Below, in pieces: positions 1 to 5,897 of a DNA stretch of 11,324 nt. Numbering within the stretch: the stretch's first letter is position 1; the number at the start of each line of letters is the position of its first letter. The position numbers and the translations under genes were made by a program. The DNA is from Gammaproteobacteria bacterium UBA3532 (GTDB lineage Bacteria > Pseudomonadota > Gammaproteobacteria > Enterobacterales > UBA3532), in assembly GCA_002376965.1 (NCBI GenBank), contig DFOV01000020.1, forward strand, positions 1-11,324, given 5' to 3'. Below the pieces are notes generated by a model, which was not told the DNA's origin, ran no database searches, and saw only the letters and a program-made list of their open reading frames with translations.

Positions 1-21
1 TAGATACCCTCGGCTACCCGA

Positions 22-1773
22 TTATGCGATCTCGTATGTTAGCAATTTCTTAAATTCCGCTACGAGGAGCTTTTCTCTTTCTTCTACGAACTGCCTGAAG
101 TTTTCTAATGTAAGGTCAATATCTGGAATATAGTGTCTTTTCATATACGCTCTTCTATCATTTTCATTCGGATACTTTTCTTTTATCCAGACATGAAAAT
201 CCTTCCCTGATTTTTCTTGGTTAGGAACGCCCTCAAGTAGCTGCAAATTGGCCAAATAATTAAATTTTTCTAGATAAAACTCGATATCCTCGGTTTTTAT
301 TCCGCGCTGCTCAAGCCGTTTTCTGGTAAATAGCTTCTTTGGAAATATGTGGTCTTGATGAAACTTATTTCTAAAATCGAGCGATGGATAGATAAACGCA
401 AGGGCGGAATAGGTGTATGCTCGCCCATATTGGTAATACAAAAGATTGTCTATTTCGTCGTCATCAAATGATATTGCTTTAGTTCCGCCTTTCAATTTAT
501 TCACAATCTCAAGCAACGGAAATCCATCTTCAGAGGCGTTGATGGTCTCACGAATCGGCCTAAGCACATTGTCAGGCTGCCCACTAAACGTCCTTTTCAA
601 GAGCACCATCACTAGCCACTTGAAAATCTTTTGCCTATCATTTTGATATTTGGATGATTCAGAAAAGTTTTCTGGACTACCAATCTTATATAGGTACCCA
701 GCTATTGGTATAAGGGCATTGTTTGAGGTTAATGTATCTCTGTGATAACCAAGGCTTGAAATCAAAATAATTGCAGATTTGATTGCTTTCGTTATGTCAT
801 CCCATTGTTTTTCAATGGCAAGCATGTTTTCCTGGTTAAAATTATCAACTTTAAATGCTATATCCCTAAACCCAGATATAACCAAGCAACTTTTCAACAC
901 AAAATCTTTGTTAATATTAAAACCGTCGCCTATAGCATTTATTTCGTCAACAAACGCTGTAATTTCCTCTCTGGCATCTTTTTCTTTCCATTGCGCAGTG
1001 GCTATTGAAAGCAAAAGATCAGAATAGCTTAATTGTGTTCCACCACTATTTACGCGAATAAATATATTGAGAACTTTATCTAAACTCTCTCCTCTTTCTA
1101 AGAAGAAGTTTATTGACTTGTTTTTGTGAATTACTTCGTACAATTTGAAAAGCGTTTTATTAGCAAATCTGAACTTATCTTTCCCATATTCCGAGATGTC
1201 TTTTTCTAGAAGATAATCATTAACATCAACTGCCTCGGTCAAATTAAGTACATCACAGACGGCAAACCAGAAGTGTTCGTCATCAGATTGTTCCGATTCC
1301 TTTTTTGTTAGAAATTTAAACTCATATTCCAAGTCACCATCATCGGTAGGTGCAAGCAAGTTCAAACAGAGTTTTCGTTTTGGGAATGCAGAATCATTGT
1401 CCCATCTCTTACGTGGGAGCTTATAAGCATAGGTTCCTTTCAACCCAACATATAGCGATGTTAGTCGTTGTTGCCCGTCCAAAATCGCAGTAATACCGGA
1501 TTCCCCATCAATATTTGCTTTTGGATTGTGCGTATTGTCCCTTTCATGATATTCGCGCACAAACTCATAGAACTGGTAGTTATCGATATTGGCTTTCTCT
1601 ACCTCCCAAAACAAGAAGGAACTTATTGGGTAGTCCCTCATTAATGAGTCAAAGAGTCGTTCGATCTGATCTGCTCCCCAAACAAACTCTCGCTGGATGG
1701 CTGGCAGCAAGTATTTCTTCTTGTGTACATTATCAATCGCGTCTTTTATCGTGATTGGCTCTACAAACGCCAT
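22..1773 (-). CDS. DUF262 / HNH (DUF1524-like) GmrSD-family protein
   Basis: Seen: a 583-residue protein with two recognisable parts. The N-terminal DUF262 (ParB/Srx-like) domain carries QREFVW at 27-32 and DGQQRLTSLY at 99-108; IRVNSGG at 239-245 is the conserved follow-on motif of DUF262 proteins. The C-terminal part has an HNH-like centre: HQDHIFP at 472-478, then N509, N518 and K521, as in DUF1524 nucleases. Family knowledge: in GmrSD and BrxU the DUF262 domain hydrolyses nucleotides and the DUF1524 domain cuts modified phage DNA (type IV restriction). Inference: a single-chain defence nuclease in the cytoplasm; specificity cannot be read from sequence. ATG start with GGAG 8 nt upstream. 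All motifs are intact, so it looks functional. It stands alone against dnaQ, is clearly AT-richer than the core genes, and was probably acquired horizontally. Its downstream side lies outside the window, so a partner cannot be excluded. Confidence 0.85.
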   Translation of the reverse strand: MAFVEPITIKDAIDNVHKKKYLLPAIQREFVWGADQIERLFDSLMRDYPISSFLFWEVEKANIDNYQFYEFVREYHERDNTHNPKANIDGESGITAILDGQQRLTSLYVGLKGTYAYKLPRKRWDNDSAFPKRKLCLNLLAPTDDGDLEYEFKFLTKKESEQSDDEHFWFAVCDVLNLTEAVDVNDYLLEKDISEYGKDKFRFANKTLFKLYEVIHKNKSINFFLERGESLDKVLNIFIRVNSGGTQLSYSDLLLSIATAQWKEKDAREEITAFVDEINAIGDGFNINKDFVLKSCLVISGFRDIAFKVDNFNQENMLAIEKQWDDITKAIKSAIILISSLGYHRDTLTSNNALIPIAGYLYKIGSPENFSESSKYQNDRQKIFKWLVMVLLKRTFSGQPDNVLRPIRETINASEDGFPLLEIVNKLKGGTKAISFDDDEIDNLLYYQYGRAYTYSALAFIYPSLDFRNKFHQDHIFPKKLFTRKRLEQRGIKTEDIEFYLEKFNYLANLQLLEGVPNQEKSGKDFHVWIKEKYPNENDRRAYMKRHYIPDIDLTLENFRQFVEEREKLLVAEFKKLLTYEIA

Positions 1774-1813
1774 TTAACACACTCCATCTGATTTATTCGC
1801 ATAACTTATATTA

Positions 1814-1839
1814 GACGGGTTTTTGCCGTATATCCCGTC
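1814..1839. promoter_or_regulatory. Inverted repeat upstream of the DUF262 gene (possible operator)
   Basis: GACGGG (1814-1819) and CCCGTC (1834-1839) are perfect 6-bp arms around a 14-bp spacer. On the minus strand the repeat lies immediately upstream of TAATAT (1808-1813), a possible -10 element 35 bp before the start codon. No convincing -35 box was found at the normal distance. A repressor site is one reading; chance is another. Confidence 0.35.
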
Positions 1840-1974
1840 CGTTGATTTAATTTCCTTCACTTTAGCATATCAGGCCAAACCCTTGTAGCACATAGGTTAT
1901 AACTATTGGTTATTTCGTTATGCCAGAAAAATACAGCTTTTTTCCTTGCGATCATTGTTGAGCGGGCGCCCTCA

Positions 1975-1998
1975 AAAACTGTCCTTTAAAACAGTTTT
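1975..1998 (-). terminator. Possible weak terminator hairpin after dnaQ
   Basis: AAAACTGT (1975-1982) pairs perfectly with ACAGTTTT (1991-1998) over an 8-nt loop. Read on the minus strand, the right arm runs into five T residues, as expected 3' of the rnhA-dnaQ transcript, about 105 bp past the dnaQ stop. The stem has only two G:C pairs, so termination would be weak. The plus-strand reading gives no better tail. Confidence 0.4.
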
Positions 1999-2102
1999 AA
2001 AATTATGCGACACAAGCTTAGCTATTTAGAGCTATGGTTCTTAGTTAACTTTTGAAGATATGCTAGACATGGGTCTAATCGTTTTAACTACAGGCTGGCG
2101 TA

Positions 2103-2798
2103 TCACAACGACCGCCAAAGCGCCTCACCACTGGCTTTATCAATCTGCGCCAGCTTCTTTTCATGCGCTGCCAGCTCGTCTTCGCTGGCTCGAACTACCT
2201 TTAAGTTGAAGGCTCGCTTTAGCTTCGCGGCCCCTTGTTCACCGCCGTCATCTTTTCCCGAATCGAGGCTTAGGGCTATTTGGCCGCCGGTCATGGCTAG
2301 ATATACGTCGGCCAGGATCTCGGAGTCTAATAGTGCGCCATGCAGTTCGCGTTTTGAGTTGTCGATTTGATAGCGGCGGCATAGCGCATCCAAGCTGTTT
2401 TTCTGGCCTGGGTGCATCTCCCGCGCTAAAACCAAGCTATCCAGCACATCAGCATAGTCATTGGTGCAACCATATTGAGCACCAATCAGTGATAGCTCAT
2501 AGTCAATAAAGCCAACGTCAAAGGGGGCGTTATGAATGATTAACTCTGAGCCACGAATAAAAGCCAGAAACTCATCAACCACTTCAGGAAAGCGCGGTTT
2601 ATCAGCCAAAAACTCATGGGTGATGCCATGCACTTCCATGGCTTCGGCGTCGATTTCACGATCTGGCTGTAAATACACATGATAGTGTCTACCGGTTAGT
2701 CGTCGATTATCTAATTCTACGCAACCGATTTCGATAATACGGTGGCCATCTGCGGTGCCGATACCCGTTGTTTCTGTATCCAGTACGACTTGTCTCAT
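2103..2798 (-). CDS. dnaQ: DNA polymerase III epsilon subunit (3'-5' proofreading exonuclease)
   Basis: Proofreading exonuclease of the replicative polymerase; it removes mispaired 3' nucleotides within the alpha-epsilon-theta core. The DEDDh active site is complete: DTETTG at 7-12 gives D7 and E9, then D94, H153 and D158. The spacings D94-H153 (59) and H153-D158 (5) equal those of the E. coli protein (D103, H162, D167). The region after about residue 186 corresponds to the linker and C-terminal tail that binds the polymerase alpha subunit. Length 231 is close to the E. coli 243. ATG start with GGAG 8 nt upstream. It is the last gene of a methyltransferase-rnhA-dnaQ unit, 16 bp after rnhA; the E. 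coli pair is divergent, whereas Pseudomonas has the tandem layout seen here. Confidence 0.97.
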   Translation of the reverse strand: MRQVVLDTETTGIGTADGHRIIEIGCVELDNRRLTGRHYHVYLQPDREIDAEAMEVHGITHEFLADKPRFPEVVDEFLAFIRGSELIIHNAPFDVGFIDYELSLIGAQYGCTNDYADVLDSLVLAREMHPGQKNSLDALCRRYQIDNSKRELHGALLDSEILADVYLAMTGGQIALSLDSGKDDGGEQGAAKLKRAFNLKVVRASEDELAAHEKKLAQIDKASGEALWRSL

Positions 2799-2814
2799 CT
2801 ACGGGTCTCCACGC

Positions 2815-3354
2815 TTATCCTGGCACGCCACGATTGGCTAGCTCGTCGGCTTTTTCATTGCCAGGATGACCACTGTGCCCTTTCACCCAATGCCACTCAA
2901 CCTGATGGCGTTTTACTTGGGCATCTAGGCGTTGCCATAAATCTGCGTTTTTAACTGGCTTTTTGTTCGACGTTTTCCAACCATTCTTCTTCCAGTTGTG
3001 GATCCATTGGGTGATACCTTGACGCATGTATTGAGAATCGGTAAAAAGCTCTACCTTGCATCCGCGGGTCAGCACTTCTAAGCCTTCAATTGCCGCTAAT
3101 AATTCCATGCGGTTATTCGTCGTTTCTTTTTCACCGCCGCATAGCTCACGCGTTTTGCCTTTATACTTCAAATAGGCGCCCCACCCGCCAGGGCCAGGAT
3201 TACCCTTACATGCACCATCGGTATAAAGTGTGACGACTTGGTTGTTTGCTTCAGCGGACTGTTCGGCCTTTGCTTCGGCAGATTGTTTTGCCTTTTCTAC
3301 CGATTGCTTTGCCTTTTCTACTGATTGTTTTGTCATAGTTGACTGCTCTGTCAT
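2815..3354 (-). CDS. rnhA: Ribonuclease HI with an N-terminal heptad-repeat extension
   Basis: Cleaves the RNA strand of RNA-DNA hybrids (R-loops, primers) with two metal ions. Catalytic residues D46, E84, D106 and D170 are each displaced by exactly 36 from E. coli D10, E48, D70 and D134, so the catalytic domain is collinear and intact; the conserved [15 protein letters not shown] signature is at 45-59. The protein has 179 residues, with about 36 extra at the N-terminus and about 12 fewer at the C-terminus than E. coli. The extension (residues 9-37) is Lys/Gln/Ser/Glu/Ala-rich and repeats KQSVEKA. No Met lies between residue 7 and the catalytic domain, so if ATG is used the extension is translated. 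The start could be M1 or M7 (3336); neither has a strong ribosome site. It lies 9 bp after the methyltransferase gene and 16 bp before dnaQ. Confidence 0.96.
   Translation of the reverse strand: MTEQSTMTKQSVEKAKQSVEKAKQSAEAKAEQSAEANNQVVTLYTDGACKGNPGPGGWGAYLKYKGKTRELCGGEKETTNNRMELLAAIEGLEVLTRGCKVELFTDSQYMRQGITQWIHNWKKNGWKTSNKKPVKNADLWQRLDAQVKRHQVEWHWVKGHSGHPGNEKADELANRGVPG
3281..3322. repeat. 21-bp tandem repeat inside rnhA
   Basis: Two adjacent 21-bp copies (3281-3301 and 3302-3322) that differ at two positions. A partial third copy starts at 3323 (GATTGTTTTGTC) and a degenerate one lies at 3260-3280. Each unit encodes one KQSVEKA-type heptad of the RnhA extension. Being in frame, copy-number changes would lengthen or shorten the extension without breaking the enzyme. 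Confidence 0.85.
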
Positions 3355-3363
3355 GACGTGTGT

Positions 3364-4122
3364 TTATCCCTTTTTTGCTTGAGTAGCTGCTTCTTTTGCT
3401 TGGCGCGTTGCTGTTCCTAATCCACCAGGAACCAACCGGCCAGGCACCTTCCAGCTTGGGCGTATTGGTGTCATCCCCGTTACCCTTTTCTTGGCTTTCA
3501 GCACATAGGCATTAGCCAGAAATGGTAGCTTATCACAGGCAGAACGCACCCAGGGCCGAGCATGAAAATTAGCAAGAAACCATTGAACCGGTGGACATAT
3601 GCCGTAACAGTGAAAACTCACTTCCTCAAAGCCCAATAATTTTAGCCAATCTCTTAAACGATTAAGACCAATGGGCTGCTCTTTTCTGTCCAGTTTATAA
3701 CGATAGCGCCGAGTTAGTTCAATAAGCTGCCACAACCGAAAGGTGTTGAATCCGGCGATAATCAATTCGCCATCAGGCTGTAATACCCGCTCTATTTCAT
3801 TGAGTAAGCCGTGTGGGTTGTCGACATATTCAAACTGATGCGCAATAACGACCATGTCGAATGCATTTGATTGAGTAGGAATGCAGCTTAGATCACTGAT
3901 CACTGACGTTTTAGGTGTCATTCTTTGGGTAACGACGCAGGCTTTACGGTAGTCGACCGGTAAGTCTCCTAGTCGGGCTGAAAGGTCTCCGAGCAGCAGC
4001 ATGCTATCTATTTTGCTATTATCACACATAGGAGCAACCAGCTGGAGCAACTCTTTACGATAATAGTTGCCACCACATTGCTGATACCAATGCGCAGGAA
4101 CTCTCGCATACTCTGTTAACAT
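3364..4122 (-). CDS. Class I SAM-dependent methyltransferase, YafS-like
   Basis: A 252-residue protein with the later half of a Methyltransf_11 fold: FDMVVIAHQFEYVDNP at 88-103 (motif IV area) and the VLQPDGELIIAGFN strand-turn at 113-126 (post-II area). The usual glycine-rich SAM loop is not canonical: the corresponding stretch MLLLGDLSARLGDLP at 41-55 lacks GxGxG. Identity as the E. coli YafS counterpart rests mainly on position between gloB and rnhA. Substrate unknown. It ends in a basic, alanine-rich tail (from about 222) of unclear use. Cytoplasmic: no signal peptide or membrane segment seen. ATG start; AGAG about 10 nt upstream. It is the first gene of the minus-strand unit and shares a 32-bp divergent gap with gloB. 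Confidence 0.8.
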   Translation of the reverse strand: MLTEYARVPAHWYQQCGGNYYRKELLQLVAPMCDNSKIDSMLLLGDLSARLGDLPVDYRKACVVTQRMTPKTSVISDLSCIPTQSNAFDMVVIAHQFEYVDNPHGLLNEIERVLQPDGELIIAGFNTFRLWQLIELTRRYRYKLDRKEQPIGLNRLRDWLKLLGFEEVSFHCYGICPPVQWFLANFHARPWVRSACDKLPFLANAYVLKAKKRVTGMTPIRPSWKVPGRLVPGGLGTATRQAKEAATQAKKG

Positions 4123-4143
4123 CTAGAATGCTCTTTACAACAT

Positions 4144-4158
4144 AAAGGTGCCATGTGA
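4144..4158 (+). promoter_or_regulatory. gloB ribosome site overlapped by an ATG-TGA minimal ORF
   Basis: Shine-Dalgarno AAAGGTG (4144-4150) precedes ATG (4153-4155), which is directly followed by TGA (4156-4158). The gloB GTG start (4155-4157) overlaps this start-stop pair by three bases. AAGG is 6 nt from GTG and only 4 nt from ATG, which favours GTG. Any effect on initiation is inference. Confidence 0.4.
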
Positions 4159-4904
4159 AGTCGAACCGCCCACATATAGATATTATTCCCCTGCCCGCTT
4201 TCTCTGATAATTATATCTGGATAATCCGCTATGAGAACAAAGCAATTGCCATTGATCCCGGCGACGCGAACCCAGTATTACATTATATCGCCGAGCATCA
4301 TATCACACTCACACATATATTCATTACTCACCACCATCCAGACCATACCGGTGGTGTACGCTCGTTGGTTGAGCAAACTGGTGCCATGGTTTACGCCCCT
4401 AATACAGCGCGATTTAGCTATGCGGACCAGCCGCTAAATGATGACGATGCGATAGATCTTGGAAAAGATTTGACCTTTAGAATCATTAACTGCCCAGGCC
4501 ACACTATCGATCACATTGCCTATTACAACCCCGAGCTAAATACTCTTTTTTGTGGTGATACCCTTTTCTCTGCTGGGTGTGGACGGATATTCGATGGCTC
4601 AGCATTAATGCTCTACCATAGTTTGCAACGGTTCGCTCAGCTTCCAGGCGAAACCAAGGTCTATTGCACCCATGAATATACCCTGGCAAATATTGCCTTC
4701 GCAGAACACGTAGAGCCAAACAACGACGCGCTAATCCAATACAAAAAATGGTGTATCGCTCAGCGCCAGCAAAGCCGTCCAACACTTCCCACCACTATCG
4801 AACAAGAGCAAGCGATAAACCCTTTCATGCGTGTCAGAGACAGTGCTCAAATACCGGCTGAACAACAGTTTATTGAACTGCGTAAGGCTAAAGACCGTTT
4901 TTAG
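4155..4904 (+). CDS. gloB: Hydroxyacylglutathione hydrolase (glyoxalase II)
   Basis: Hydrolyses S-D-lactoylglutathione to D-lactate and glutathione, the second step of methylglyoxal detoxification in the cytoplasm. The metallo-beta-lactamase signature THHHPDH at 58-64 supplies H59 and H61 (metal 1) with D63 and H64 (metal 2); H116, bridging D135 and H173 complete the dinuclear site. LPAFSDNYIW at 13-22 and the C-terminal ELRKAKDRF are typical of glyoxalase II. Length 249, against 251 in E. coli. The start is GTG: AAAGGTG at 4144-4150 is well placed, and the ATG at 4153 is followed at once by TGA in another frame. Divergent from the methyltransferase. The usual partner mltD is not next to it; a 249-residue unknown gene lies downstream instead. 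Confidence 0.96.
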   Translation: MKSNRPHIDIIPLPAFSDNYIWIIRYENKAIAIDPGDANPVLHYIAEHHITLTHIFITHHHPDHTGGVRSLVEQTGAMVYAPNTARFSYADQPLNDDDAIDLGKDLTFRIINCPGHTIDHIAYYNPELNTLFCGDTLFSAGCGRIFDGSALMLYHSLQRFAQLPGETKVYCTHEYTLANIAFAEHVEPNNDALIQYKKWCIAQRQQSRPTLPTTIEQEQAINPFMRVRDSAQIPAEQQFIELRKAKDRF

Positions 4905-4982
4905 GCCTTAAAAAAGAGAAAGCTAATTGAAAAATTTGTTAAATATCCCTATCAGCACAGGCATTTAGCTAAAAGCTGAACT

Positions 4983-4998
4983 ATCCTTAGGGAAGGAT
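4983..4998. repeat. Short hairpin downstream of gloB
   Basis: ATCCTT (4983-4988) and AAGGAT (4993-4998) form a perfect 6-bp stem with a four-base AGGG loop, 79 bp past the gloB stop. No T-run follows, so it is not a standard intrinsic terminator; it may be a processing or stability element, or chance. Confidence 0.3.
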
Positions 4999-5018
4999 TG
5001 TATAGTGACGCATTATAT

Positions 5019-5047
5019 TTGATTGAAAAAAAATCAAACTTTATATA
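5019..5047 (+). promoter_or_regulatory. Candidate sigma70 promoter for the 5140 gene, overlapped by a palindrome
   Basis: TTGATT (5019-5024) and TATATA (5042-5047) are separated by 17 bp, each matching four of six consensus bases. Transcription would begin near 5054, giving a leader of about 85 nt. A perfect 7-bp inverted repeat, TTTGATT (5018-5024) and AATCAAA (5032-5038), covers the -35 box and half of the spacer, so it could be an operator. Confidence 0.5.
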
Positions 5048-5061
5048 TCGTTCAAGTGACT

Positions 5062-5110
5062 TTATCGTTTTAGAAACATGGACAGGTCGGTATTTAGATC
5101 CTGTCGATAA
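5062..5110 (+). promoter_or_regulatory. Nested inverted repeats in the leader of the 5140 gene
   Basis: Two sets of arms are nested: GACAGG (5081-5086) with CCTGTC (5100-5105), and TTATCG (5062-5067) with CGATAA (5105-5110), which share one base. The transcript could fold into a two-part stem about 30 nt before the start codon. The ribosome site AGGGTGAG (5123-5130) lies outside it, 9 nt from ATG. No known riboswitch was recognised. Confidence 0.35.
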
Positions 5111-5139
5111 TTGATGTGTAACAGGGTGAGCTGAAATTC

Positions 5140-5889
5140 ATGTCTCCAATGTATGTTTTGGCCTTTGTGGCCGTGTTGGTTGTCGTTTTAATAACGATCA
5201 ATGCGATTTCCCAACGCAGAGAATATGTCGCCGCCCAACATCGGCAGGAAGCGTCCCGCTACCGGGCTCGCGCATCAGATACTCAGGATTTGTTGGATAA
5301 GGTTAAAACCGTCAGCCTCGATGGCAGAATAAAGGCGGCGCTGATAGAGCGAGTCATAGAAAACCTCGAACAAGCAAAACAAACAGCATCGGATCTTCCC
5401 GGTATTGATAATGCCATTCAAGCGGCAATCACCGAACGAGAAACGGTTGCAACCCAAACCTCTAACGGTGGCTACATTTTACCCAATGACGAGGGTGAGC
5501 TGGCGAAGGTAGTTAAAAACCTGCGAAAAATTCGCAAAATTTTCGTCTTGATGTATCAACGAGGGAAGGTACAGGAGAGCGACTACAAAGAGCTGGCTCC
5601 TGATCTTGATCTGCTCATCCTCAAAATTAATGTAGAAACCTTTATCAAGCTCGGACATGTAGCCAAAGCACAAGCCCAATATGGCTCGGCACGACAACAC
5701 TACACCCGTGCCTACAACTCTATCCTGAAGAGCGGTATTAACACTCCATACGCTCAAGAAAAACTGCAGGCTTTAAAAGACCTACTTGCTATAACTGAAG
5801 CTGAAAAGCCCAAAGGACCAGCCCCAGACGAAGGCGAAGAGAAAGACGAAAATCTCGAAAGTCTGTTTGGCCAGAAGAAGAAGTGGTAG
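5140..5889 (+). CDS. Membrane-anchored helical protein of unknown function
   Basis: I do not recognise this family with certainty. The 249 residues start with a hydrophobic segment at about 5-23 with almost no charged residue before it, then a basic stretch (QRRE, RQEASRYRAR). This suggests one membrane anchor; the basic flank points to the rest lying in the cytoplasm. Residues 45-105 are charged and probably helical or coiled. An isolated TPR-like helical pair is seen at about 166-198 (FIKLGHVAKAQAQYGSARQH onward). The tail is proline- and acid-rich (222-240) and ends in LFGQKKKW. No catalytic motif was found. It has its own candidate promoter and ribosome site (AGGGTGAG, spacing 9) and runs tail to tail into tilS with 8 bp between the stops. 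Codon use resembles its neighbours, so it looks like a resident gene. A scaffold or adaptor role is possible but unproven. Confidence 0.85.
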   Translation: MSPMYVLAFVAVLVVVLITINAISQRREYVAAQHRQEASRYRARASDTQDLLDKVKTVSLDGRIKAALIERVIENLEQAKQTASDLPGIDNAIQAAITERETVATQTSNGGYILPNDEGELAKVVKNLRKIRKIFVLMYQRGKVQESDYKELAPDLDLLILKINVETFIKLGHVAKAQAQYGSARQHYTRAYNSILKSGINTPYAQEKLQALKDLLAITEAEKPKGPAPDEGEEKDENLESLFGQKKKW

Positions 5890-5897
5890 AGGCCTGT

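Larger units (their letters stand above)
1774..2102. other. 329-bp intergenic region between dnaQ and the DUF262 gene
   Basis: Non-coding and AT-rich. It holds a ribosome site for the DUF262 gene (CTCC on the plus strand at 1782-1785), an inverted repeat at 1814-1839, the palindrome GGGCGCCC at 1964-1971, a perfect 8-bp-stem hairpin at 1975-1998, and a short direct repeat AGCTAT at 2020-2025 and 2030-2035. I looked for a tRNA, because dnaQ is often near tRNA genes, and for integrase attachment duplications. I saw neither. Confidence 0.7.

Noticed and set aside
21..2010. The 9-bp sequence ATTATGCGA occurs at 21-29 and 2002-2010, on either side of the DUF262 gene, like a target duplication.
   Set aside because: Several shared 9-mers are expected by chance in 2 kb, flanking bases differ, the left copy overlaps the stop codon, and no integrase or transposase is present.
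1774..2102. A possible tRNA or attachment site downstream of dnaQ.
   Set aside because: No cloverleaf, T-loop GTTCRA motif or CCA-like end could be found; only short inverted repeats are present.
4504..4785. A 93-codon minus-strand frame inside gloB.
   Set aside because: It is a shadow of a gene with a complete active site; no independent start signals.
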